Shown here piece by piece: positions 43,002-50,920 of a DNA stretch of 64,000 bases. The position numbers were made by a program, and so were the translations under genes. Under the pieces are notes generated by a model. It made no database searches. It saw nothing but the letters and a program-made list of their open reading frames with translations, and had not been told where the DNA came from. Origin of the DNA: Pantoea sp. (GTDB lineage Bacteria; Pseudomonadota; Gammaproteobacteria; Enterobacterales; Enterobacteriaceae). The stretch spans positions 62,001-126,000 of the forward strand of contig NZ_JAPWKD010000003.1 in NCBI RefSeq assembly GCF_028283705.1. The letters run 5' to 3'. Positions within the stretch are counted from its first letter, which is position 1. Each line of letters opens with the position of its first letter.

Positions 43002-44010
43002 GAAAAATTTCACATTGACCAATGTACCCTTCAACGAGAGTGAGATAAGTGAATATAGCAGGACTATTTTTTCGTAGATACTCGGATGATAGTTCAATTT
43101 CGTTACGGGGTGCCGCGATTATTTTATTGAAATCCAATGGGCCTGAGAATTCAAGAATATCAATTGTGAAAGAGTACAAGGCTATTATAGTATCAGCGAG
43201 CTCCTCGTTGTTTAAAAATCGCATCGACAGCTCAAAATCACGATGTTTGAAAAACGCGTAGTACATAGAAACCGGCCATTTTATACACAGCAATTTTGAT
43301 ATTTCATTAAGACTGGAATCTATTTCGATCAATGCTCTCGCTTGTTCTTTGAGTTGGTCTGAATTTACACTATTTAATCGTGTAAGACTTTCCGATATCA
43401 GTAAAATGTTCTCATTCAATCGATTGATAAATGAGCAATTGGGTTCATAAGATGCCCCCTTTTGTGGAGATGATTCGCTGAAGAGCATGCGATAAAGATG
43501 AACAGAGTAATCTATTTTAAATTTTTTTATTTCTCTTCTTACAGCATCCACCTCTACTTCGATAAACTGTTCGGGAAGGTTATTAAAAAACTCAACAGCA
43601 AATTTTTGTTGGCTGTAAAAACTGTCAACAATGTTTTTATTCCTTGCTTCTTGTATCTGTAAATCAATCTGGGTCGTCCTGTGCATATTGTTTACAATGA
43701 TCACTAAAGGAATTGTAAGGGAAAAAATACCTATAGGTAATTTACTAATCTCCAGGAAGTGTTCAAAACCCTGAGCATCAAACTGTGGTGTATACCCGTA
43801 CCAACAAAACAAACCAAAATAAATCGACGAGAGTACTGGCACTCTCAGGGTTTGCCTGAATAAATATTGAGATGTCAAGGGTTTGCCACTCATTTTGAAT
43901 GCTTTCCGGGTGAAGAAAAGAAATGCTTCCACAGCCAGGTAAGTGAAGTAGATGCTTAAGCATAGTAATGAGTTTCCATATGAATTATGGTCTGTGATAA
44001 GTAGTGGCAA
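42994..44010 (-). CDS. Unrecognised membrane protein with three N-terminal helices
   Basis: A 338-residue protein of unknown family. Hydrophobic segments lie at about 12-35, 55-72 and 88-107; a soluble, mostly helical part rich in Glu, Asn and Lys follows (110-338). It includes EARNKNIVDSFYSQQKFAVE and ends EGYIGQCEIFHL. It starts at TTG 44010 with AGAGGA about seven bases upstream. The gene is AT-rich against its neighbours, which suggests recent transfer. The layout of helices plus a large cytosolic domain occurs in abortive-infection membrane effectors, but no motif proves this and there is no reverse transcriptase or nucleotide cyclase beside it. Confidence 0.65.
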   Translation of the reverse strand: MPLLITDHNSYGNSLLCLSIYFTYLAVEAFLFFTRKAFKMSGKPLTSQYLFRQTLRVPVLSSIYFGLFCWYGYTPQFDAQGFEHFLEISKLPIGIFSLTIPLVIIVNNMHRTTQIDLQIQEARNKNIVDSFYSQQKFAVEFFNNLPEQFIEVEVDAVRREIKKFKIDYSVHLYRMLFSESSPQKGASYEPNCSFINRLNENILLISESLTRLNSVNSDQLKEQARALIEIDSSLNEISKLLCIKWPVSMYYAFFKHRDFELSMRFLNNEELADTIIALYSFTIDILEFSGPLDFNKIIAAPRNEIELSSEYLRKNSPAIFTYLTLVEGYIGQCEIFHL

Positions 44011-44144
44011 AATTAATCCTCTCAGTTAAGAATTGTATTGCTGTTGGGCAAATTACAAGCCTGCCATGGCAATCATGATAATCAGTGTGGGAATTGATAA
44101 TTCTAAAGTACGCTTGTAAAATTCATCGCAGTATCTAAATAAAT

Positions 44145-44176
44145 AACCCTCCCCGCTCTGATGAACGGAGAGGGTT
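44145..44176 (-). terminator. Terminator of the cut/SMR operon
   Basis: AACCCTCCCCG (44145-44155) pairs with CGGAGAGGGTT (44166-44176) with one mismatch. Read on the minus strand it is followed by ATTTATTTAG, a fair U-rich tail. It lies 24 bases after the activase stop, and on the plus strand the T-run GGGTTTT would also serve. Confidence 0.7.
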
Positions 44177-44199
44177 TTAGTATCATTATATATGCATTG

Positions 44200-45159
44200 T
44201 TATCCAATCAAATTAGATAGTACATTTACCTCCATGCCGTAATAGTGGGCCCGCTCAATTAACCTGCCCGTCTTTGGCAATTGAGTTAAAGGATAATGCT
44301 GACGGTAGGGATATTGCCTTCCAAGCAGAGTATATTTACGTTGTCCAAAACTGTGATATGGCAACAGGTCTACTCCTTCGAAGCTGGGACTGCTTTCTGT
44401 CATACGCCTGATAGTCATCATCAAAGCGTCAGCTTCTTTGGCAGTATCATTGATAAACGGAATAACCGGAATACGTAGCCTTATCGGAACATCTTCTCTC
44501 AGTAATCGTTTCAGATTTGACAGTACAGAACGGTTACTGACGCCGGTATAACGTTGATGTGAAACATCATCTACCATTTTCAGGTCATACAATATCAGTT
44601 TGCTGGCTTCGCAAACCCGCCAAAGACTTCTCCATGAAGCAAAACCGGCTGTTTCAATCGCTCCGTGTATGCCGAACTGACTTGCGCTCTGCAGCAGAGC
44701 GCGTGCAAACTCAGGTTGCATCGCGACTTCCCCTCCGCTTAGCGTCATACCACCACCGGAGGTTCTGTAGTGCAGTTCATCTGACAACACCTGCTTTATG
44801 ACCGAATCAACCGTCATTTTCTGACCAGACAGTCGGAATGCATTTGCAGAACACTGAATCTCTGACGGCCACCTTTCAACGTCATAACCATTCATGCCGT
44901 TACGTGCGGGACACAGCAATCTGCATTTTGCCCGGTACGTGTTACAGCGTTGTTGATCGAACAATATCTCTGCTTCAGAACTCTGGCTCTCCGGATTGGC
45001 GCACCAGATGCAGGACATTTGGCAGCCCTTCAGGAATACAACCGTCCTGACACCAGGACCATCATGCAGTGAGAAGCGCTGGATGTTCATCACCTGACCG
45101 GAGTGAATCTCGGGCTTCTTTTCACAGTTTACTGAGCACTGTTCGGCTGATAATTTCAT
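44200..45159 (-). CDS. cutD: Glycyl radical enzyme activase (CutD-like radical SAM protein)
   Basis: A 319-residue radical SAM activase that would put the glycyl radical on the neighbouring lyase. The SAM cluster motif is CQMSCIWC (Cx3Cx2C) after NIQRFSLHDGPGVRT, and GGGMTLSGGEVAMQPEF and the DLKMVDD segment follow as in PFL-activase relatives. The ferredoxin-like insert normally has two CxxCxxCxxxC sets; here I see only C-x6-C-x3-C and one later Cys, so at most one extra cluster. ATG 45159 has AGGTG upstream; ATG 45090 is a shorter option. It overlaps the lyase gene and ends the operon. Confidence 0.83.
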   Translation of the reverse strand: MKLSAEQCSVNCEKKPEIHSGQVMNIQRFSLHDGPGVRTVVFLKGCQMSCIWCANPESQSSEAEILFDQQRCNTYRAKCRLLCPARNGMNGYDVERWPSEIQCSANAFRLSGQKMTVDSVIKQVLSDELHYRTSGGGMTLSGGEVAMQPEFARALLQSASQFGIHGAIETAGFASWRSLWRVCEASKLILYDLKMVDDVSHQRYTGVSNRSVLSNLKRLLREDVPIRLRIPVIPFINDTAKEADALMMTIRRMTESSPSFEGVDLLPYHSFGQRKYTLLGRQYPYRQHYPLTQLPKTGRLIERAHYYGMEVNVLSNLIG

Positions 45160-47503
45160 CCTGCACCTCACGGCTGAGTTCAACAAAGAACGCGCTATAA
45201 CCGGCAACTCTGATCATCAGATTACGATAAGAGGCCGGATCCTTCTGAGCCTTAAGCAAGGTCTCATTATCGATATAGCTGAACTGCATCTGACCATTCC
45301 CGGCCAGACTTGCACTGCGCAGCAGCGAAATAACACCCTGTGTCCCTGCTTCGTTATCCAGCACGCCGTGCATCAACTTAAAGTTATGAACCATCCCAAT
45401 CTCCATCTCCTCCACATTGATACGACCAATGGAGTTGATAATGGCTGTCGGCCCGGCGAAATCAGTTTGTTGTGATGGGCTGATGCCATCAGCCAGCGGC
45501 GCACCTGATAATCTGCCGCTCGGCAAAGCCCCCGTAATCATACCGAACGGGGTGTTATTTGAGATGGAGAGTGTTCCATGGGAGAAGGGGCCGAAGAGCA
45601 TTCGATACTGTCGATGCATCGCTTCTGTAAAGTGAATAAGATCGCGGGCAATCTCATCAACATGTGCAATATCGTTCCCGAATTTGCTCGCATTAAGGCA
45701 TGCCGTATGCAGTGCGTCATAACCTTCAAAGTTAGCCTTAAGAGCCTGAACCATCTCTTCCGGACTGGCGAGGCGTTTCTCATACACAACTTCTCGCATT
45801 GCCATCATGGAGTTAGCGTAATCAGCCATACCGGTCCAGATCAGACCCGGGCCATTATTGATCATTGCACCACCGTGCATCACATCTTTTGCCTGCTCCA
45901 TACAGCCTTCAGTCAGACAGGAAATCAGGGGTTTTGGCGCATAGCGCTGATGCAGTTTCTGAACGATAAGCGTGGCTTTTGCCGCCAGTTTAACGATATA
46001 AGACAACTGTTCTTTGACGGCTTGCTCAAACTGCTCGTAAGTCACAAAACTGGCCATCTCCCCTGTTTCAGGTCCCATTTGCGCGCCGGTTGCCGTTTTA
46101 CCATTATTCATGGCAAGTTCGATGGCTCCGGTAAAAGTGGTGTATCCAACGGATGTCCATTGATATATCCGACCTGCGCGTTGTGGCTCCACGCATCCCA
46201 TCAGGCAATAATCGCGCGCATCGTCGTAGTCAAATCCCTTACGCAGCATCATCTTGATATGGGCATCATCGAAATGGCAGGCTGGGAAACCGATGCCGGA
46301 CTTAATCACATCGACAATTTCAAGCATGAAGTCATGAGGCGTTTTGTTGTGAATACGCACGGCCAGACCTGGCTGGTAAATGCCCAGTTTTGCAGAGCAA
46401 CGCATAATCATTTTTGACAGCAGGTTAGTCGCATCTCCACCTTCGCGCTTTTGTCCCCCAACAACGAGGTTAACGAAGGGCTGATATCCCGCGAAGTACA
46501 TGGAGGTTTTCTTGCTACAGATCCACATGATCTCCGACATTTTGATCATCCAGCAGCACAGTAACTCTTCCGCCTGAGTTTCTGTCAAAGCACCGGACTT
46601 CAGCTCCGCAGATAAATATGGCCACAGGTACTGATCGGCACGGCCTAATGAAATCCCTGTCTGATTCTCTTCAAGAATAAAGAGTGATTGCAGGAACCAG
46701 ATGGATTGCAAGGCCTCGTGAAACGTTTGCGGCGGGTTTGCAGGTACGCGACGACAGATCTCAGCGAGTGTTTTCAACTCCTGCTGACGTTCCGGTGTGG
46801 CGGCGCTTTTACTCAGTTCGTCGGCATATCTGGCATACCGAAGCGCGTATTCCATCACTCCGTTGCAGGTTTCAATAACTGACTGGTAATAGGTTCGTTT
46901 CTCCCGATCGGCCGCATCGGTATCTGCAAGCTTCGACAGGGCGTCAACAGCCTGCTGACGCACGCCTTTAATACCATATTTAAGCAAAATAATGTCATAG
47001 CCCGGGCAGGTATCGCCCCCACCGTTTTGCGTTTTAATAGAAACGTCACAGATGCCTTCATCATTTACCCAGGACCAGAGTCCTTCGTGTTTTAATTGCG
47101 TTTCTGCCATTTCATCCAGTGAGCGTCCTTTCCAGAAGGGAAAAACCTGCTCTCTTAAAACGCGCTTTGTTTCTTCCGTGATCTGATAGGGGTCCTGGGA
47201 GCGAGTTGACATCGTATCCAGCTCATCCTCTACCCAACGCCATGATATTTCCGGGGAGATTTCGCCACCGCGGGCACCGCCCGCAGGATGGCTGATAATC
47301 AGTTCTCCCTCTTCAATAACAAGAGGTGCTGAATGGCATGCACGGCGAAATGCCAGAGATCTGAGCAACAGCATCGGCAAACCCGGAGCTTCACGATAAA
47401 CCTCAGTGACAGCCAGCGCTCTTGAAGGAGAAATAAAAGGGCGTGCGGACAAATAACGTGATTTTAAATTTTCCACGCGTTCTGTTAACTTAATATCTTT
47501 CAC
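45122..47503 (-). CDS. cutC: Choline trimethylamine-lyase-like glycyl radical enzyme
   Basis: A 793-residue glycyl radical C-N lyase. The thiyl Cys437 and Glu439 lie in GCVEPQRAGRIYQW and the glycyl radical site is Gly768 in RVAGYSAF. With a constant offset of 52, the CutC residues I recall from Desulfovibrio alaskensis (Asp216, Thr334, Phe395, Cys489, Glu491, Thr502, Tyr506) fall on identical residues here. Tyr208 falls on Ile156. This supports choline or a close analogue as substrate, giving trimethylamine plus acetaldehyde. The start is GTG 47503, in a GTGA overlap with the SMR gene and behind GGGAG. No microcompartment genes accompany it, and the protein lacks the long N-terminal extension of some enterobacterial CutC. 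Confidence 0.78.
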   Translation of the reverse strand: MKDIKLTERVENLKSRYLSARPFISPSRALAVTEVYREAPGLPMLLLRSLAFRRACHSAPLVIEEGELIISHPAGGARGGEISPEISWRWVEDELDTMSTRSQDPYQITEETKRVLREQVFPFWKGRSLDEMAETQLKHEGLWSWVNDEGICDVSIKTQNGGGDTCPGYDIILLKYGIKGVRQQAVDALSKLADTDAADREKRTYYQSVIETCNGVMEYALRYARYADELSKSAATPERQQELKTLAEICRRVPANPPQTFHEALQSIWFLQSLFILEENQTGISLGRADQYLWPYLSAELKSGALTETQAEELLCCWMIKMSEIMWICSKKTSMYFAGYQPFVNLVVGGQKREGGDATNLLSKMIMRCSAKLGIYQPGLAVRIHNKTPHDFMLEIVDVIKSGIGFPACHFDDAHIKMMLRKGFDYDDARDYCLMGCVEPQRAGRIYQWTSVGYTTFTGAIELAMNNGKTATGAQMGPETGEMASFVTYEQFEQAVKEQLSYIVKLAAKATLIVQKLHQRYAPKPLISCLTEGCMEQAKDVMHGGAMINNGPGLIWTGMADYANSMMAMREVVYEKRLASPEEMVQALKANFEGYDALHTACLNASKFGNDIAHVDEIARDLIHFTEAMHRQYRMLFGPFSHGTLSISNNTPFGMITGALPSGRLSGAPLADGISPSQQTDFAGPTAIINSIGRINVEEMEIGMVHNFKLMHGVLDNEAGTQGVISLLRSASLAGNGQMQFSYIDNETLLKAQKDPASYRNLMIRVAGYSAFFVELSREVQDEIISRTVLSKL

Positions 47504-47832
47504 TGGAATACTCCCATTGTGATACAACCAACGATAATAAAAATAAGGCCTACAATTCCAACATTATCTAACTTCTTCCCATAAAGAACCTTGTCAGCTA
47601 AAGCAACAAATGTTACCCCTGCACCACACCAGAGAGCGTGAATTACACCGCCCGATGCACTGAGGTTCATTGCCTGGCTTAATGCGTAAAAACACACGCA
47701 GAAACTGGCGATAGATAAAATCGTTGGAATAATTCTTGTAAATTCCTTTGTTTTAACCAGAAAGCTTGCCCCCACCGTTTCAAATATAACGGCTGCCGCA
47801 AGCCACGGTAAAATGAGCGGGAAGTTACCCAT
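47500..47832 (-). CDS. SMR-family transporter subunit (paired, second gene)
   Basis: A 110-residue, four-helix small multidrug resistance protein. The membrane Glu18 in VIFETVGASFLV is conserved. In the third-helix motif, GGVIHALWCGAGV has His where EmrE has Tyr. It overlaps its partner SMR gene by eight bases upstream and the lyase gene by four bases downstream. Such unequal SMR pairs usually make obligate heterodimers. In this operon it probably exports a quaternary or methylated amine such as the lyase substrate or product. Confidence 0.85.
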   Translation of the reverse strand: MGNFPLILPWLAAAVIFETVGASFLVKTKEFTRIIPTILSIASFCVCFYALSQAMNLSASGGVIHALWCGAGVTFVALADKVLYGKKLDNVGIVGLIFIIVGCITMGVFQ

Positions 47833-48181
47833 AGGTTACTCCTTCGTTATTACTCTTCGACAGGAGGTTAATAACAAGGACGCCGATGATGATGCATGCA
47901 ATCCCAATAATGCTCATAAAGTGCAGTTTTACACCCCAGAATGTTACGGTCAGTATGGTGTTCAGAAAAATACCAATACCTGTCCACATGGCATAAGCAA
48001 TCCCTAATGAAATAAAGCGAATGGCTTTAGTAAGGAAAAAATAAGATGCCATAAAGCCTATAAGTGCAGTGATGGCAGGTAACGGCCTGCTCATGCCTTC
48101 AGACAGGATCAACATATTGGTGGCAAATATCTCGATAACAATTGCTATCCCGAGAAAGAGATAGCTGCTTTTTTGTTGCAT
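47825..48181 (-). CDS. SMR-family transporter subunit (paired, first gene)
   Basis: A 118-residue SMR protein starting at ATG 48181 behind AGAGGAA. Helix 1 holds the essential Glu17 (IVIEIFATNML), and the helix 3 motif ISLGIAYAMWTGIG is close to EmrE and other quaternary ammonium exporters. It is the first gene of the SMR-SMR-cutC-cutD operon. The operator palindrome lies about 120 bases upstream. Confidence 0.86.
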   Translation of the reverse strand: MQQKSSYLFLGIAIVIEIFATNMLILSEGMSRPLPAITALIGFMASYFFLTKAIRFISLGIAYAMWTGIGIFLNTILTVTFWGVKLHFMSIIGIACIIIGVLVINLLSKSNNEGVTYG

Positions 48182-48300
48182 GATTTCCTCTTCGTCTTGA
48201 TTAAAATGGATATTCAGAGTGCTAACATAAAGCACCATTCCCTATTACATGACCTTAAACATTGTGACCGTTTTCATTTCACGTGCTCAGGCTACCCGGC

Positions 48301-48324
48301 AGAACATACCACTAGGTATCTTAA
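48301..48324. promoter_or_regulatory. TetR-type operator, copy 1
   Basis: The pattern ATACC-ACTA-GGTATCTTAA repeats the palindrome found at 49352, with the left arm less conserved. It lies between the divergent SMR-cutCD operon and the tetR-like gene, where a repressor could control both. The rest of the 456-base region 48182-48637 is AT-rich with no further gene I can support. Confidence 0.72.
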
Positions 48325-48637
48325 GCTTCAATGGTGATTTTGATGAGATCTTTTAAGGTTAATTATGTCGCTAATAATAAAATTTAATTTAATTCAATAA
48401 TGTGCATCTGTAATGCAGTTAAACTTCTGACGTAAATTTTTTGGATCTAATGATGAATTCAATTTTTTGATGCTCTTTTGTTTAATGTTTGTTTATTTTG
48501 ATGAGGTGCTGATTTGAAGTTAACATTCTTTCTGTTCTTAAAAACTGCGCTTATGAAGGCGTTAAAGCTTTTTCTCTTCATCAAAGTGTCTAAGTGGTAG
48601 CATAGGGAACAGTGTGTCGGCTAAACAGGAAACACTT

Positions 48638-49201
48638 ATGACAACGGCTTATAACAGGAAAAAAGAACCAGAACGTATTCGTCGGGCACTGATTGAAAGT
48701 TCCGCGCGAATGGCTGCACAAATAGGTTTCGCAAAACTGTCCCTACAGATGGTTGCGGATGCCGTTGGTGTGACAAAAGGTGCTTTTTTTCATCACTTTC
48801 CTAACAAAGAGGCGTTAATTAAAACCGTGGTTGAAGAACTGGTCTCAATGCTCGATGAGGAGATTGATGCCCTACTCAATGTGGACGAACAGCAGCGAGG
48901 CCGGTTCACTTCAGCCTATATCCAGGTGCTGCTGAATCCCTCCCCAGAAGGTCATTTCTGGGCAGTTTTCACGCCTACGCTTTTGCAGGATGAAAACATC
49001 AATAAAGCGTGGAATCAGTGGCTGGAAAGACGACTGGAGAAGCATCGCGCGACAGATGACGGTGTTGAATTTGAAGTTTTAAGGTATGCAGCAGATGGGG
49101 CGTGGATCTCGGCTCCGGGCAAGACTACCCCCAATAAATCCAGTCGCGATCTCATCCGTACCCGTCTGACTGAAATGACTTCAAAAATTTCAGCTTTCTA
49201 A
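48638..49201 (+). CDS. TetR-family transcriptional regulator
   Basis: A 187-residue TetR regulator. The HTH lies at about residues 14-60 (ALIESSARMAAQIGFAKLSL, VADAVGVTKGAFFHHFPNKEAL), and a helical ligand domain follows. ATG 48638 follows AGGAAA; a GTG at 48614 extends the frame by eight residues. It sits between two copies of the same operator palindrome, and two more copies lie at 55988 and 56294, so it is the natural candidate for the master regulator of 44.2-57.7 kb. Its ligand may be a quaternary amine or guanidino compound. Confidence 0.88.
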   Translation: MTTAYNRKKEPERIRRALIESSARMAAQIGFAKLSLQMVADAVGVTKGAFFHHFPNKEALIKTVVEELVSMLDEEIDALLNVDEQQRGRFTSAYIQVLLNPSPEGHFWAVFTPTLLQDENINKAWNQWLERRLEKHRATDDGVEFEVLRYAADGAWISAPGKTTPNKSSRDLIRTRLTEMTSKISAF

Positions 49202-49209
49202 TCAATTTG

Positions 49210-49245
49210 TTGTGCCGACCACTCTACATTAAGTGGTCGGTACAA
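49210..49245 (+). terminator. Hairpin terminator after the tetR-like gene
   Basis: CCGACCACT (49215-49223) pairs with AGTGGTCGG (49232-49240), extended by flanking TTGT/ACAA pairing, nine bases after the tetR stop. The T-run is weak. Confidence 0.55.
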
Positions 49246-49351
49246 TGTCTTACAGAGCTATGCTGTCACTCAAAGTACCTCTCGATAATATTCTCTTTTT
49301 CAATAAATAAATGATTCTTCAATTTCTGAAGATCATACCTGTTGATGGTTC

Positions 49352-49377
49352 ATTAAGATACCTAGAGGTATCTTAAT
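49352..49377. promoter_or_regulatory. TetR-type operator, copy 2 (perfect palindrome)
   Basis: ATTAAGATACC (49352-49362) and GGTATCTTAAT (49367-49377) are perfect 11-base arms around TAGA. The site lies 54 bases before the Gdx-like SMR gene and would govern the SMR-adaptor-RND-PerM series. Confidence 0.8.
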
Positions 49378-49430
49378 GTCTTGTTTCAATCAAACTCATT
49401 TTTAATCTCTAAGCTGGAAAAGGTAATTAT

Positions 49431-49748
49431 ATGAATTGGATATTTTTATTTATTGCTGGTCTGTTAGAAATAGGTTGGCCAGTAGGTCTGAAGATTGCAC
49501 AGAACCCACAAAGCCGATTGATGGGAATTGCAATTGCGGGATTTTTTATCTGCAGTAGCGGTGTTTTTCTGTGGATGTCCCAGAGAACGATTCCTGTTGG
49601 AACCGCATATGCCATCTGGACCGGTATTGGTGCCGTTGGGACATTCCTTGTAGGCATTTATTTCTATGGCGACTCAAGTTCTCTGGTTCGTTATTTAGGC
49701 GTTTTACTCTTAGTGTCAGGCATCATCACACTAAAACTGGCTCAGTAG
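49431..49748 (+). CDS. SMR-family transporter, SugE/Gdx-like
   Basis: A 105-residue, four-helix protein of the Gdx/SugE branch of SMR transporters. Glu13, Trp16 and Ser42 are in the positions I recall for guanidinium exporters (LLEIGWPVGLK and the CSSG turn), with GTAYAIWTGIGAVG in helix 3. Such proteins export guanidinium in exchange for protons and some carry quaternary ammonium compounds. No guanidine riboswitch is evident upstream; a TetR-type palindrome is there instead. It is the first gene of a series that continues into an RND pump. Confidence 0.84.
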   Translation: MNWIFLFIAGLLEIGWPVGLKIAQNPQSRLMGIAIAGFFICSSGVFLWMSQRTIPVGTAYAIWTGIGAVGTFLVGIYFYGDSSSLVRYLGVLLLVSGIITLKLAQ

Positions 49749-49834
49749 TGACGTCAGCACTTATGCATTTACCCGGCAGGAGAACGGTTTAGTCTGGAAA
49801 GTTTTCAACCGGGTATTATTTTCAGGCGGTTGAT

Positions 49835-50920
49835 ATGTATTTTTATCGATTAGTCATTGTCCTTTTCATTATGTCCGTTTCCGGCTGTGACAGAAAAAGT
49901 AATGACGTAGAGAAGGCTCCCTTAGTAGTAAAAACTATCACTGTTACACAACTGACGGCACCTTTTTCACACTCTTTTCCTGCAAAGGTATTCGCGGGAG
50001 TTCGCACCCCTCTTGCGTTTAAGTTCGGAGGTAAAATTGAGTATCTCCCCTACAGGGAAGGCGATGTCGTGAAAAAAGGCGATGTTATTGCTGAGTTAAA
50101 TAAGACTACCTTGATGCATCGTATCGCCGAGCTTAAAAGTCAGTATCAAACGACGCAGCGTCAGTATGAGCGTTATTCCGTGCTTTCTAAGCAACACATC
50201 ATTTCCGAATCTGAAATGGATATACATAAGCACCAGCGTGATTCAGCCAGAATCACACTCAAACTCGCGCAATCTGAGATGAGTGATATGTCTTTGAAAG
50301 CGCCCTACGATGGTACGATCTCACAGATAATGAAAAAGAACCATCAGGTTATTACCAGTGGTGACCCCATCCTCACCATGAATAACATGGACAATATGGA
50401 TGTGCTATTCAACGTGCCTGAACGTGTCATGAGCCGTTTTCATCATCCGGATAAAGAACTCGCGTATGATATAGAGTTCAGCTCTCTGCCTGGTGTAAAT
50501 TTTCCTGCGAAATATAAAGAGCATGCCAGCACCAGTAGTCACAATGATATGAACTGGCTGATAACATTAACGTTACCACGCCCTGCTAAAATCGTTTCCC
50601 TGAGTGGATTGTCAGGGAGAGTCACTCTCAGACCTCTCTCGACAAACCTGGGGGAAAACAATTACCCCGTTCTGGTACCTGTTGATGCCATTTTCAATCC
50701 CGATTCAGGCCCTAAGGGAAAAGCTTTTGTGTGGGTGTTGAATAAGGTTGATGGAAAATATTATGTCGATAAACGCGCTGTAGAGACAGGAACCATCACC
50801 GGCCACTGTATCGAAATTAAACATGGCCTGTCATCAGGTGAATCCGTCGTTGTCACGGGGGTTTCTGTTTTAAAACAGAAACAACAGGTACGGGTCTGGC
50901 AACAGGAAATTCAGCTATGA
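49835..50920 (+). CDS. RND efflux periplasmic adaptor lipoprotein
   Basis: A 361-residue membrane-fusion protein with a lipobox (IMSVSGCDRK, Cys18). The lipoyl halves are FKFGGKIEYLPYREGDVVKKGDVI and LKAPYDGTISQIMKKNHQVITSG, separated by a helical hairpin (about 85-140). It ends in a beta-barrel and a membrane-proximal domain. It overlaps the RND permease gene by four bases. It couples the pump at 50917 to an outer membrane channel that is not in the window. Confidence 0.88.
   Translation: MYFYRLVIVLFIMSVSGCDRKSNDVEKAPLVVKTITVTQLTAPFSHSFPAKVFAGVRTPLAFKFGGKIEYLPYREGDVVKKGDVIAELNKTTLMHRIAELKSQYQTTQRQYERYSVLSKQHIISESEMDIHKHQRDSARITLKLAQSEMSDMSLKAPYDGTISQIMKKNHQVITSGDPILTMNNMDNMDVLFNVPERVMSRFHHPDKELAYDIEFSSLPGVNFPAKYKEHASTSSHNDMNWLITLTLPRPAKIVSLSGLSGRVTLRPLSTNLGENNYPVLVPVDAIFNPDSGPKGKAFVWVLNKVDGKYYVDKRAVETGTITGHCIEIKHGLSSGESVVVTGVSVLKQKQQVRVWQQEIQL

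Noticed and set aside
42994..44010. Retron-associated membrane effector
   Set aside because: No reverse transcriptase or msr/msd-like RNA lies on either side, so the label is not supported.
45578..46417. A 279-residue plus-strand open frame
   Set aside because: It lies wholly antisense to the glycyl radical enzyme gene, is rich in His, Cys and Phe as antisense frames often are, and shows no family motif or ribosome site.
49201..49430. Possible guanidine riboswitch before the Gdx-like SMR gene
   Set aside because: I see no ykkC-type conserved ACGA/GGG elements; a TetR-type palindrome occupies the leader instead.
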